A stretch of 64,000 nucleotides of DNA from Corticium candelabrum (taxonomy: Eukaryota > Porifera > Homoscleromorpha > Homosclerophorida > Plakinidae): the NCBI RefSeq assembly GCF_963422355.1, contig NC_085085.1, positions 16,459,588 to 16,523,587 of the forward strand, written 5' to 3'. The notes beneath the pieces were generated by a model that saw only the letters and a list, made by a program, of their open reading frames with translations, had not been told where the DNA came from and did no database searches. Shown piece after piece: positions 17,896 to 28,226 of the stretch. Position numbers and translations under genes: made by a program. Within the stretch, counting starts at the first letter, position 1, and each line of letters opens with the position of its first letter.

Positions 17896-20800
17896 ATGTT
17901 TAGGGCGGGGCTACTGGTTGACGCATGCGAGTTCGTGTCACGTGTGGAAGCGTGTGGGATGAGGAGGGTTCCGTGTCAAATTGAAGGCTGCTCATTCCTT
18001 TTTTGGACAAAGAGACACTGCAAATACTTTGAGTCGATACCACTCGGTAGGAAAAGCGTACTTTATCGATGTAAGACTCGTCGTTCAAATGGTGAGCCGC
18101 TGGAACTGGTGTTTGGGCTGCAGCCTTGTCTAGCAGCACTGAGAGCGCAACGACGTGTTATTCAAAAAGTCTACTTGAGGAACGACTATGGCCAAAGACC
18201 GAGGTAATTCGTTTTCTGTGTGTAGCGACTGCATGATCTGAATATAGAGTCTAGATAGCGAATCGATGACTTATCAGCGTCTGTTAATTAATTGTCTTGT
18301 GTGTTTGTTTGTCTGTCTGATTGTTTGTATTTTTATTTGTCTATTTGTTTTTCTGACTTGTCTGTCTGTTTGCTTGCTTGCTTGCTTGCTTGTGGATGTC
18401 TAGCGTAGATTTTGTTAACGGTTTCAGCCTATATTCATCTAGTTGTATAGGATTTTAAATCTTTTATATTTTACACGTTTGCGAAGGCATAACATTTGCT
18501 AAATTAATATTTTGCTATTGACTGAAAGTTTGGTGGCTGGTTTATACTTTTAATTAATGTTGTTTGTTAGCTGTATGTTCATTGTCTTGATTATGTCAAT
18601 GCATGGTCATGGTAGCTTTCCAGAGGAATGCATTTATCTTAATTATCAGGTCTCAATTGGACACAGTTGTTGAACTGGCTCAGGAATATAATATTCAACT
18701 GGAAGGAATAAGCATTGCACGTTTGAATCATATTAGTAAGGATCGACCTCATCAAGGTGTAGTTCTTGTAACAAGTCGACTTGAGTTTGAAGATCAAAAT
18801 GTCACAACAAGAGAAGAGCATAGGTACAGCAGTATCGCTGGTATTGTATCTAACTAGACGTTGTTAATTAAGAGAAATGACTTCATAGGTCGTTGCAAAT
18901 TGGTGAGAATGGTGTACCAGCTTTGTGGGTAGTTTTGGATGAAATTCAGGTACAGTAGAGTCAAACATGTGCATGCATATATCTTTTCTTGCATTGTCTT
19001 GCTTGTGTGTGGACAACAACAGTTTAAATTGGTTTGAAATTCTTAGGATCCCATGAATCTTGGTGCTATATTGAGAACTACTCAATTTCTTGGAGTAGAG
19101 AGAGTTATAGTATCTAGAAAGAACTGGCAAGTCTTAATGAATGCATGGATTTTCTAAGTTGTTTATATCGTGTGACTGGAATTTAGTGCACCTTTGTCTC
19201 CCATTGTGAGCAAATCGAGTGCTGGTACCATGGAAACAAAAGCTGTTTTTGCTGTTGGGAGTGTAGTCAAATTTCTACAGGTATGTGGTAAATTTCTTAA
19301 CTGCCATTTATAATAACTATATATGTCATGACTTGTTGATCTAGTTTTACTTGAATTGTCAAGAATTGTATTAATTTAATGCTGAGCTAGGTCACACATG
19401 TTTATAACTACAGTAGGTAGGTCCGGTGGACACTGTTGTTGACAAAGTTTAGTACAGACAGAGGCGTAACTACACTGGGTTCAGTGGAAGTTCAGTAAAC
19501 CCCAACTCATTAGGGTGTGGTTGTTTCTAGAATTGCATTCGTCGCATCTGTTGCTACACTGTCCACTTACTGGTCAGCTCTCTTCAGTACGATCTGGACC
19601 ATCGAGGTCTTAGAAATCACCTGTAAGTTTCATGTCTGAAACAAGGAAATGACAGCCAAATTTGTTGGCATACTGGAAATCAGGCAAGCTCGTAGACGGG
19701 CTCCGTAATGCATAGTAATTGGTTAGCTGTATAGCTATGTATCTTATACACATGGTTAAAGATTCACTCGAGTTTGTTGCAGCATTGAACTTCATTTACT
19801 GTTTTGTATAAGTAGTAGGAGTGTACTGTAGCACAACCGCTGTAGCTATACCTGAGGTCCCCTGTTTTAGTTGCAGTATAGTAACTACTATTGCATACTA
19901 TTTACTTATATCAGATTATGTACAGTCACTCTTTGGGTTACTTTTTAGTTTGCTTTTGCTCTTAGTAACTAAAACATTAATATTAATTTAAATCATATTT
20001 AATTTGATTAAATGTTAGCTTATATTGATATCAAAATGTATCATTAATATTAATTTGAACACCCAAAAAATTTAGGCCTGGTTACGCTGTGAGTACAGAA
20101 TTTCAAAATTATATTGCATTTTTATGTTTTAATAGTATGTACAGCATTGAAATTGATAATTGTTGTAATAACTTGGTAATTGTTATTAATGAAATGTCCA
20201 ATATTTGCTTTGGAGCTTTTGCATTATGCTGTTACAATTTCATTTTTGCAGCACTCATTGATGGTTAGCTTGTTCTGTTAATTAGGTGGCTTGCAGCATG
20301 TATAGATGTAGAAATTATCTTTGAGAAGTAATTATGCTATGTTTTTGGAATTAGCATGAACGATTTGCGGTAAATTTTTAATAGTGTGATTTGCATGCAG
20401 ACAGTAAGTCTTATTGTTACTTATTCACAACAATGCTGCACTGAAAACTTTATGGTTGGTCAGTTGGAAATTTTCTATTTTTTTGAGTGCTCAAGTTTAT
20501 TTGTAGGTGTACTGTTGTGTTGATGAATTACATTGCAATTACCAAACATTGTTATCTGGTGTTATAAAGGAAAGAATTGTTTTAATGAACAGGATTTTTG
20601 CTTCTCTAGCAGGTTTAAATTGTGACAAAGATGGTGTTGCACGTTGTTTTGCAATACTGCATGGTTTATATATGCAGGCAGTCTGTATACACTTACATCA
20701 ATTATATAATTTTTGGAATCTGTAGATAGTTTATAGTTTCTTGATTAAATGTATATGCTACTTATGTTGCTAGGACTGTGCACTTTGTGGATGGGAGGTC

Positions 20801-21258
20801 TTGGGCAGCTGTACCTCTGAAAACAATTTACAGGGAGTAGATGAAAGACTTGATTCTGTTGAAGACATTACTCTGCATGGACCTATCATTTTAGTACTAG
20901 GTATATATATACCTACTTGATGGTTGCATATACACTGTCTAGTGTATTTGCATGCTGATAACTGAGATTAATTGGTGTCCGTCTGTTGTGCTTTTGTTTA
21001 AGGTAATGAAGGGAGAGGTCTTCGTCCAAGTGTAGTGAGAGTCTGTTCTCGGCTTGTGACTATTTTGCCATCCTCTTCAAGTCTTTCCACTTTAGGATTG
21101 GATTCACTCAATGTCTCTGTTGCTGCAGGTGAATACACTTACATGCACACTTAACTGACATGCAGCTTTGTTTAATTTTTTTGTTATTGAACATTTGATC
21201 AGTGTGTTTGGTGTGGTTGGCTGTATCGGTTTCAGCTGTTTTGGCTATCAAGAAATAA
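17896..21258 (+). CDS. MRM1: Mitochondrial rRNA 2'-O-ribose methyltransferase 1 (SpoU/TrmH family)
   Basis: Eight exons hold one frame: 17896-18203, 18650-18823, 18889-18949, 19047-19126, 19187-19280, 20774-20900, 21003-21128, 21236-21258, giving 330 residues. Order of motifs: GEPLELVFGLQPCLAALRA (substrate-binding start), HQGVVLVTS, then the SPOUT knot: DPMNLGAILRTTQFLGVERV (motif 1, Asn-Leu-Gly), PIVSKSSAGTME, ILVLGNEGRGL (motif 2) and LDSLNVSVAA (motif 3). This matches MRM1, which 2'-O-methylates a guanosine in the mitochondrial large-subunit rRNA. The first 35 residues are basic and could be a mitochondrial import signal. Intron 4 (19127-19186) has a GC donor (TG/GCAAGT); the join restores the conserved NCAPLSPIVSK. 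AATAAA at 21254-21259 overlaps the stop codon. Confidence 0.9.
19281..20773. other. MRM1 intron 5 (1.5 kb)
   Basis: AT-rich. A reading frame at 20507-20725 could be mistaken for coding, but its sequence does not fit the MRM1 family and skipping it keeps phase 0. No recognised element. Confidence 0.65.
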
Positions 21259-22064
21259 ACAATGTTATTCAAATAACATACTAGTAAAGTAAACTTTTTT
21301 ATATTTACGAGTAAGATATCGACAATACCCATTGACCAGTATTATAACTACACTGTATAGAGCTTCACCTAAATTGTTGATCCAGCTACATATGTACGGT
21401 ACCTTGTTACATGGGTCTAGACACTGGTTTGATATGATTTCCTAATCCAGTTTTGTGAACGTAGTGAAATGAAATCAATTGAGCATCACAGGCTGTGTGT
21501 ACACGATTGCATGGTGTCGAGAAACTGGATTCCAGGAGGATCAAGAAATTAGTTGTTTAATTAAATCACGGGTGCTGTCAAGATTATACACTTCCGCGAC
21601 TTGAAATTTTTTTCTTGTTGTGCTGGTGGGAGGAAATGGGTCACTGAGCTATGCATTATTAGTGTGTTAGTATGTCTAGAACCTAATTGCATTGTTCTGT
21701 CACAGGGATACTGATGTATGTTCTCCAGCAAAAGTTGAAATTTTGTAACAGCATTTGACGTAGGAAAGGACAGCACGGAATCTAGCTTCATAGATTAGGA
21801 CGTGTAGCTTGGTTGACACTGACAATGACTGAATACGTTTACAATAATTATTAATGCAGAGTTTTTGGTGTAGCTGCTAAATAAAGAATTGTAAATCTAG
21901 TCTTATCATACAAGAATTGCGATTATGTATATTAATTGCAATAGTATAATTGCCGAGCGTAGTATCATTAGAGTGCTTGCTTTACTCGAAACAATGGGCA
22001 TCACGTGCGTCAGGTAACTACTGTAAACGCTCCTCCTCCAAGCTGCGCGTTCTTCGCAAAAACC
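21259..22064. other. Spacer between MRM1 and the dehydrogenase gene
   Basis: About 0.8 kb with no coding signal. It must contain the 3' end of MRM1 and the promoter of the dehydrogenase gene. I see no convincing TATA box. Confidence 0.5.
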
Positions 22065-22934
22065 ATGTACGGGAAACGATTTCTGGCGGAAGAGCAGACT
22101 CCTCTCGATCAAGAGCACACCAGACAGCGCTTTACTGGCAAAGTAGCTGTAGTGACAGGCGGGGCCTCCGGAATAGGGCGGGGAGTAGTGGACCGCTTTA
22201 CGAATGACGGCGCAAGCGTTGCAATTGTTGACATTGACAGCGATTTGGGAAAGAAAGTTAGCGAAGAGCTATCGGGCAAAGGATTCTCAGTCCAATACTA
22301 CAATGTTGACGTCTCCAACAAAGGAAGTTGCGTGCAAGCAGCGCAGGACTTTGCGAAACTCAACGGGGGCCGCATACACTTCTTAGTAAACTCGGCAGTT
22401 TATTTTGGATCGCAAGGACTGAATGCCGAGCGCAGCGACTGGGACATGAGCTTCAAAGTGAACGTCGAAGGCTATGCCAACATGGTGCAAGCTTGCTTCC
22501 CTCACATGATGGCAGCCGGCGGACGAGAATGTGCCATTGTCAACGTGGCAAGCATCTCAGCACATAGGGCGCAGCCAACTCGATGGACTTATTCTGCTAC
22601 TAAAGGAGCAGTGGCTACAATGACAAAGTGCATGGCTCTTGATCTATCAACACAGGGAATCAGAGTTAACTCCGTTAGTCCAGCTTGGATATGGACACCA
22701 GAGGTTGCCAAGGCAGCTGAATTCAATAGAATCAAATATGAACCTACCTGGGGACCATTCCATATGCTACGTCGAATGGGAGAAACTTCAGAAGTAGCAG
22801 CTGCCATTAGCTTTCTTTGTAGTAAAGATGCCTCATTCATAACAGGTACAGACCTACCAGTAGATGGTGGCTACATGAGTATGGGACCAGAAGGTCTGGG
22901 AGAAAAGTCATGTTTTGCTGGAACAAAAAAGTGA
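22065..22934 (+). CDS. Short-chain dehydrogenase/reductase (classical SDR), single exon
   Basis: One uninterrupted frame of 289 residues. I take the start at ATG 22065 (context AAAACCATGT); an upstream GTG-led extension is unlikely. The cofactor site TGGASGIG is at residues 31-38. Asp56 at the end of strand 2 (AIVDID) favours NAD(H) over NADP(H). The usual NNAG is replaced by LVNSA. The catalytic residues are Ser in VASIS (163 or 165), Tyr176 and Lys180 (YSATK), followed by DLSTQGIRVNSVSPAWIWTP and the C-terminal FITGTDLPVDGGY. The fold and an oxidoreductase function are secure; the substrate is unknown. It lacks introns, unlike its neighbours, which would fit retroposition or acquisition from bacteria, but its base use looks ordinary. 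Confidence 0.85.
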   Translation: MYGKRFLAEEQTPLDQEHTRQRFTGKVAVVTGGASGIGRGVVDRFTNDGASVAIVDIDSDLGKKVSEELSGKGFSVQYYNVDVSNKGSCVQAAQDFAKLNGGRIHFLVNSAVYFGSQGLNAERSDWDMSFKVNVEGYANMVQACFPHMMAAGGRECAIVNVASISAHRAQPTRWTYSATKGAVATMTKCMALDLSTQGIRVNSVSPAWIWTPEVAKAAEFNRIKYEPTWGPFHMLRRMGETSEVAAAISFLCSKDASFITGTDLPVDGGYMSMGPEGLGEKSCFAGTKK

Positions 22935-22983
22935 GGCATAAAAGAACACTAGACCTTTCCAATTGTAAGAGCATGTGCTATGT

Positions 22984-24676
22984 TCAATTAATTCTATGTG
23001 ATTGTTTTGGAATGCGTACTGAATCTGTGTCTTTGTAAGTCACATCATGCATGACATCGTGGAACTTGTAAACTACTCGTAGAGACTTTTCTTCTCCCAC
23101 ACATGGATCATAGAAGCCAGGAAGACCACTTTTGCTTGCTGTTTGAAGGATGAGTTTTGAGTCTCTCACCTGGCACTGCAGAGGAACAATGACATCAATC
23201 ACCTTCTTCTGGTCCTGTTGCTGTTCTCCAACCAGTTTGCCATACCATGCCTCTTCAATTATCAGTCCAAGTCGTTGTCTTTCAACGCAAATAGATCTTT
23301 CATATGCATCTTTCATCAGCCGCACAGATGACACGGCTTCTTGTTTTCTTATAGCCATAACAGCGGCAGCTGCGTCTTGCTGCTCTTGTATCTCTTCAAT
23401 TTCCCTTTGTTTTAAGAAAGGCTTAACAATTAATGCCTTGATAGCCCAATATGCAGCAACAGGAAGAACAGTGCCATAAAAAATTGCTTCGGGAACTATA
23501 GCACCTGATGTCAGTTCAATAGGGAAGATAAACTCTTGCATAGCACGTGTAACCCTGAAACGGCAGCAATTTATAATGATTGAATTTCACAATATTAGAC
23601 ACTTCTAACTTGATCTTTAGCTTGATGCCTGATGGCACACCAAGTGACACTGTTGCTCCTACCCAACTCTGCTCTGAAATTTTGGTGTTCACACCATACT
23701 CAGCACCGATACCAATCGTACCCGCTTTCAGTCCAAGTTGAAGTCTTGTTTCTTGTGAATACTTATATACATAGGAGAGGCGAATATAAATATCAGGAAA
23801 CCCCAACTTAAATGACAGTAATGCCCGATGATTCTCAAAGTCTCCAACTATCGATGAAGTCATTGATGACTCTGCCCCTGATTTCCACACTAGAGACCCA
23901 CTTGTGTGGTCACTAAGCCTTCTTGTTAGACTTGCTGTGGCAAGCGGTCGAAAACCAGCAGGAGAACTGATGAAACTAAGACCAGCCATTCCATAGGTAA
24001 AGCGAGTTAGGTTTACAAACATTCGACTACCACATAAGAAGCCAGATCCAGCACCCAAGTCAAACTCAAACCATCTACTTGGTGTGACTACATGACGCAG
24101 TAGGATAGCGACATGACCATGTCCTTGACCGTTTTTGGCTAGCACTGTACCAGAAAGTGTCAGAGTGTCGTTTTTGGTCAGCGGAGCGTCAACTTGTTGG
24201 TTCATTGCAATCCCACTCAGTTCCACACCGGCGTTGTAGTCACTATACCCGTCGTCCTCATAGTTCTCGAAAAATTCGGTTGCATTGATGGAAACCGAAG
24301 TTCTACCTCGAGGGTTAGTTGCTTGTTGCAAACGTTCCTCCTCTTGTCTCCTCTGAAGTCTCTCGTATTCTTCTCGAATATCTGATGAAGTTCTGGTTTG
24401 AGTTTCCACTTCCCAGCTTGCCTCGAGACCTTTCTTGCCGTAATTATCATATATGATGCGCTTTTCTGGATCACTGAGCACAGAATGCGCCTCCTTCAAT
24501 CGGCTGAACAGACTCTCTGCCGCAGTTTTGTTTTCGCGATCTTCGTGTTTGTCTGGATGGTAGATGATGCACAGACGACGATAAGCTGCATTGATCTGCT
24601 CAGGTGACGCCTCCTTGTCAACATTTAATAGTGCATAGTATCCGCCGTCGTCGTGCTCGCCTGAAAAAGCCGCCAT
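22984..24676 (-). CDS. DNAJC11: DnaJ homolog subfamily C member 11
   Basis: Two minus-strand exons, 24676-23610 and 23554-22984, separated by a 55 nt intron (donor AA/GTTAGA, acceptor TTTCAG), give 545 residues (human about 559). The J domain is near residues 12-75 with YYALLNVDKEAS, the HPD triad in IIYHPDKH, and LSDPEKRIIYDNYG. A charged coiled segment (REEYERLQRRQEEERLQQ) follows, then the beta-rich middle typical of this family (TLSGTVLAKNGQGHG, RWFEFDLGAGSG). The C-terminal DUF3395 region has a hydrophobic helix (IFYGTVLPVAAYWAIKALIV) and WYGKLV. DNAJC11 is a mitochondrial outer-membrane partner of the MICOS complex, needed for cristae shape. Reading straight through the intron gives a false end; the spliced join KLKIK-VTRAMQEFIF fits the family. 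Confidence 0.92.
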
Positions 24677-24727
24677 CAATTATCCGGGATAAACAGTCAC
24701 GTGAACTGTAGGTAAAGTAGACACAGT
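24677..24727. promoter_or_regulatory. 51 bp gap between divergent start codons (DNAJC11 / BRK1)
   Basis: Contains CACGTGA, an E-box/USF-like core, at about 24699-24705. It probably forms part of a shared bidirectional promoter. Confidence 0.5.
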
Positions 24728-25038
24728 ATGTCTTTACCTTCTGTTCAGAAGCAAATACAACAGGACTGGGAGAACAGAGAGTTTATCGAAGTACTTACGC
24801 AGAGTGTCAAGAAAATTGCTGACTTTCTAAACGCTTTTGGTTAGTAGTCTACTTTGTACGTGTACTTGTGTGCATGTCATCGATCTCGCTGTCAAATGTG
24901 AACTACTGCCGTTTTGATACTGCTATTACTGTTCTTTGTAAATCAGATATGTCAGCAAGATCAAGACTTGCCAAATTGAATGAGAAGCTGACATCACTGG
25001 AAAGGAGAGTAGACTTCTTGGAGGCCAGCGTACGTTAA
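24728..25038 (+). CDS. BRK1: BRICK1 / HSPC300, WAVE complex subunit
   Basis: Two exons, 24728-24839 and 24947-25038, join in phase 1 and give 67 residues. [38 protein letters not shown] and [18 protein letters not shown] align along the whole of human BRK1 (75 residues). It is a single helical coil that nucleates the WAVE regulatory complex, which activates Arp2/3 actin branching. The frame ends EASVR-stop, a few residues before the human C-terminus. Alternatively GTACGT at 25030 is a donor to a small unseen last exon. Confidence 0.9.
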
Positions 25039-25628
25039 ACTTATTTTTACAATTGTCTGGTATGGTATATATGTACCGGTAGTTTTCTGCTTTTTTGCTG
25101 AACCGCGTACACAACAGACAGACAGACAGACATGTAGACATACAACAGACAGACAGACATTGTTTTATTCTCTCCCAAACTGTAAATGTAACAATCGCAA
25201 AATGAAAGCATCCTAAACAGTAACAAAAACTACTGAAATGTCTGAAGTCATAGCTATTATCGTAATGAACATAGTGCTGAATATCTACATCAAAGAAAAA
25301 ATCATCTATCTTACATGCAATCTACTTATCTTCTTTAATATAACTCTAGCATTACATCTCTGGATAATTATAGAATTCTGTCTACGCTATCTCGTCCTGA
25401 AGTCGGCTTCAGTACTTCTGCCTTCTGAATCTTTTGATTTCTTTGAGAGTTAGGGTGACTTCAGGAAGATATCAGCCTTCTGACCTCAGAACCCAAAGTG
25501 TTCAAAAACCAGATGAAAGTTAGGTGTTGTGCCATCCTGAACTAACAGAGCTTTGTATTTGCTTTTCTTTCTCATCTCATGTCTCTCAGCTGCATAGCCT
25601 CCACATCCTCTTCACTTGGCTTTGACAT
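25039..25628. other. Spacer with (GACA)n runs, no gene seen
   Basis: Holds (ACAG)n at 25117-25132 and 25147-25160, the latter followed by TTGTTTTATTC, the complement of a polyadenylation-like GAATAAAACAA. Confidence 0.55.
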
Positions 25629-26217
25629 TCATTCAGCTGTCAAGTTCTTGCTTCCAGTTAGACTAGGAGATGATGAAACACCGAGGCCTCAATCATTGTC
25701 AACCCTTTCAGCTACAAAGGGTAAGCTTTAGCGCAATCTAAGCTCAGAAGTTGGCCTCTTGAGTGCAGCTCATTGCCTGTCTTCTGCACCTCACAGAAAG
25801 GATGCTGCAAGATTATGTTCTTTTCAAGGGAGGGGGTCTGGGGCTTGGTTAGAGGCCTTACCATCTTCAGATAGATACGCACTTATTGCTAAGGATTTCT
25901 GTCTAGCGTCCTCTCTGAGGCTCGGTCTACCAATGCCTTTTAAGTCATATATAAACAAATGTGAATGTGGAGTAGAACTGGATGGAACTGGGTATCATCT
26001 TCTCACTTGCAAGTTTGGGGGAGGACCAGTCTGGCAACATGATTCTATAGTGTCAGGATGGTGCAGCTGTTTGAACGAGCTCCAGCTGCACTATTGGAAG
26101 GAGCCAAGAGAATACAGAATCTGAGAATTGCTCCGATATTTTGATGTACGATGAATCAAGCACAGAGTTGGACGTGAGCATGGCTCACCCTTGGAGCAAA
26201 GACATCCTAAATAGAGC
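25629..26217 (+). pseudogene. Retrotransposon C-terminal fragment (REL-endonuclease class)
   Basis: Plus-strand pieces read FLLPVRLGDDETPRPQSLS, then GAWLEALPSSDRYALIAKDF, LASSLRLGLPMPF, a finger C.CG....GTGYHLLTCKFGGG, and after frame breaks LDVSMAHPWSKDILNRASKE. This parallels the fragment at 183-868. It is cut at 26228 by a (GACA)n run belonging to another insertion. Confidence 0.65.
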
Positions 26218-26223
26218 ATCTAA

Positions 26224-26256
<33 letters not shown>

Positions 26257-26460
26257 TAATTTATTCTCACACAGATTCTACTTGTACATATGCTAGGATT
26301 ATTCAAATGCAAATTAATCCTTGCAAACAACAAAGTCATTAACTAATGGACTTGACTTTGAATGTCAAAATCAAATAATCTATCTAAATCACCATGATTA
26401 GGTGACAGACAGACAGACTGACAGACAGGCAGGCAGGCAGACAGACAGTTTTTTTTATTT
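26218..26460. repeat. Two (GACA)n tracts with AATAAA-like flanks
   Basis: (GACA)n at about 26228-26257 followed by TAATTTATTC, and a degenerate GACA/GGCA tract at 26405-26448 followed by TTTTTTTTATTTTTCC. On the minus strand both read as an A-rich or AATAAA-like end followed by a (CTGT)n tail. Confidence 0.7.
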
Positions 26461-26571
26461 TTCCAGTATACGGGTAAATCTGTGGTCCTAGCCTACATAG
26501 AACAATTCTATGGCGCAGAGCTACTAAAAAGCCACCAGACACTAAAAATGGATACATAAGTGCACAACTAA

Positions 26572-26962
26572 AGGCCTGTCCACACTAGACCAGAATGGAT
26601 CGCGATCCGATCGGGATAGCAAGCGTCCACACTGCACTTTGAAAACGATATCTCCGCCTCATTTCAGTATCACGTGACTGATGACTGATGTGTACGTGAG
26701 GCTTCTTTGCTTGTGGAAAGCGCTGATACAGTGACGTAAGGTGAGCGAGAACAAAGACGAGTGAGGTGTGCTAGATGTTCCGACTACACGCGTAGCATAC
26801 GTGAAGGTAACGCCCACTATTTCTAATTGGATTCAACCGATCGCAATCAAAACCACCTTGCGATGTGGATCACGATCCTATTGCGATCGAGTTGCAAGTG
26901 TGGACAGTGTTGCAGTTGGATCGTGATTGGATTGTGATTCGGTTGCCAGTGTGAACAGGCCT
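26572..26962. mobile_element. 391 bp MITE with TAA target duplication
   Basis: Ends AGGCCTGTCCACACT and its inverse AGGCCTGTTCACACT, flanked by TAA on both sides (26569-26571, 26963-26965). The interior carries repeated GGATCGCGATCC-like words. It resembles the 188 bp element at 3529 in target site and end style. Confidence 0.8.
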
Positions 26963-27213
26963 TAACAGTGTCAGTAAAGAAGAAAAATGAAATCTGTTAC
27001 TCAGTTAAATTTGATCAGTCAAAGAGAGGACAGTTCTGTATTCTTGCACCAAATTGCAAAGGAAGATCTGAAGGTTATTCTGCAGAGCTGATGTACGAGA
27101 AGAAGAAACGACGATCTTGAGTTGCCAGGGGACGTAAATTTCTCTATACTATCCAAACTAGAAATGTCTAAAAATACCACGGGAGCTAATCTGTACTGTG
27201 CAGACTTTGTCCG

Positions 27214-28020
27214 TCATCCACCATTTATGGAGCAAGATCCTAGTCCTTCATATCTTTCTTGGTTTCGTTTGGCTGCAACAATCAAGTTTTCCTCAGTGGA
27301 TATAGTCAGTTCAAATAAAGCGATCTGTCTGTCTTCATCATGGTATGTTATGATATCTGGACGTTGAATGATGTTGTTAAATCCTGGGGAAGTGGTATTT
27401 CTCTCCTGGAAGATCAATTGAAATTGTTCAGCCTTCTGTTAGATGGCATTTTATTTAAATATAACGTGCAAAACAAAGTTATGTCACCACGTGTATCTTC
27501 CTTCATTCAATGCAGCAGGGCAGTTGTTAACAACATACATTAACATTTGGTCTTTGCCATATAGGGGCCATTCTTTTGTGTCTGATTTGTTCCATCGTTT
27601 TAGGTTCACTGTTATGCGGGAGGACATTGTGGATAGCATTCATAGCAAACGAGAGCATTTTGTCATTTAAATTGTATATAACTTTACTCCAGATTGTTTC
27701 CCAGAGATTGTCTCAAGACGTAATACAGAGCCTTGTAGAACACATGACTTAGACTGGTTAATTAAACATTGGAATTTGTCTTTATTTCTAATGTTTGTTT
27801 TGCTAAACGTTTAACATTTAGACCACGTGCGTCAGATGATCGAACGAATGACATTGCTGATGAGCAAGCCCTAAATTTGTGATGGTTTGTCATTAGCTTT
27901 ATGGTTGCTTTAACGTCAGCAGGGTTGATAACTCGATCATCGCGTGACAACAGTAGTTGGCTGAGTCTACCCATTTGAAGTGACCTATATGACGTTGATA
28001 TAGCTGGCATATCCCTTGCA
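27214..28020 (-). pseudogene. Non-LTR retrotransposon remnant, polymerase C-terminal side and endonuclease-like core
   Basis: On the minus strand, from 28010: STSYRSLQMGRLSQLLLSRD, then LNDKMLSFAMNAIHNVLP, then (shifted) NLKRWNKSDTKEWPLYGK and NEGRYTWWHNFVL, then RPDIITYHDEDRQIALFELT followed by EENLIVAAKRNQERYEGL. The last part has the RPD...ELT spacing of a PD-(D/E)xK nuclease. At least two frame breaks are present. It differs from the family at 183 and 25629. Confidence 0.65.
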
Positions 28021-28110
28021 AGATGATTTGATGGTAGATAAAGTAGTGCTGTAGCTGCACAATGAGATAGATGACACCAACGTTTTAGGTAGCAGGTCGC
28101 AATGGACTAT

Positions 28111-28226
28111 AGGAGGGGGAGGGGAGGGGGAGGGGAGGGGGAGGGGGAGGGGAGGGGGAGGGGGAGGGGGAGAGGGAGAGGGAGGGGGAGGGGGAGAGGG
28201 AGAGGGAGAGAGGGAGAGGGAGAGGG
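28111..28226. repeat. G-rich GGGGGA tract
   Basis: About 115 bp of GGGGA/GGGGGA units grading into GAGGGA. It has many runs of four or five G on the plus strand and is purine-only, so G-quadruplex or triplex formation is plausible. Confidence 0.95.

Noticed and set aside
17573..17896. Alternative minus-strand frame overlapping the PTB exon
   Set aside because: It is an out-of-frame shadow of the conserved PTB-coding exon.
20507..20725. 72-codon frame inside MRM1 intron 5
   Set aside because: It follows a possible acceptor, but its sequence has no counterpart in the MRM1 family, and skipping it keeps the phase and the conserved order.
22204..22567. Plus-strand frames overlapping the dehydrogenase
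   Set aside because: Out-of-frame shadows; only the SDR frame carries conserved motifs.
23516..23609. Continuous reading of DNAJC11 exon 1 to a stop at 23516
   Set aside because: The extra residues do not fit the family; removing the 55 nt GT-AG intron joins the conserved C-terminal domain.
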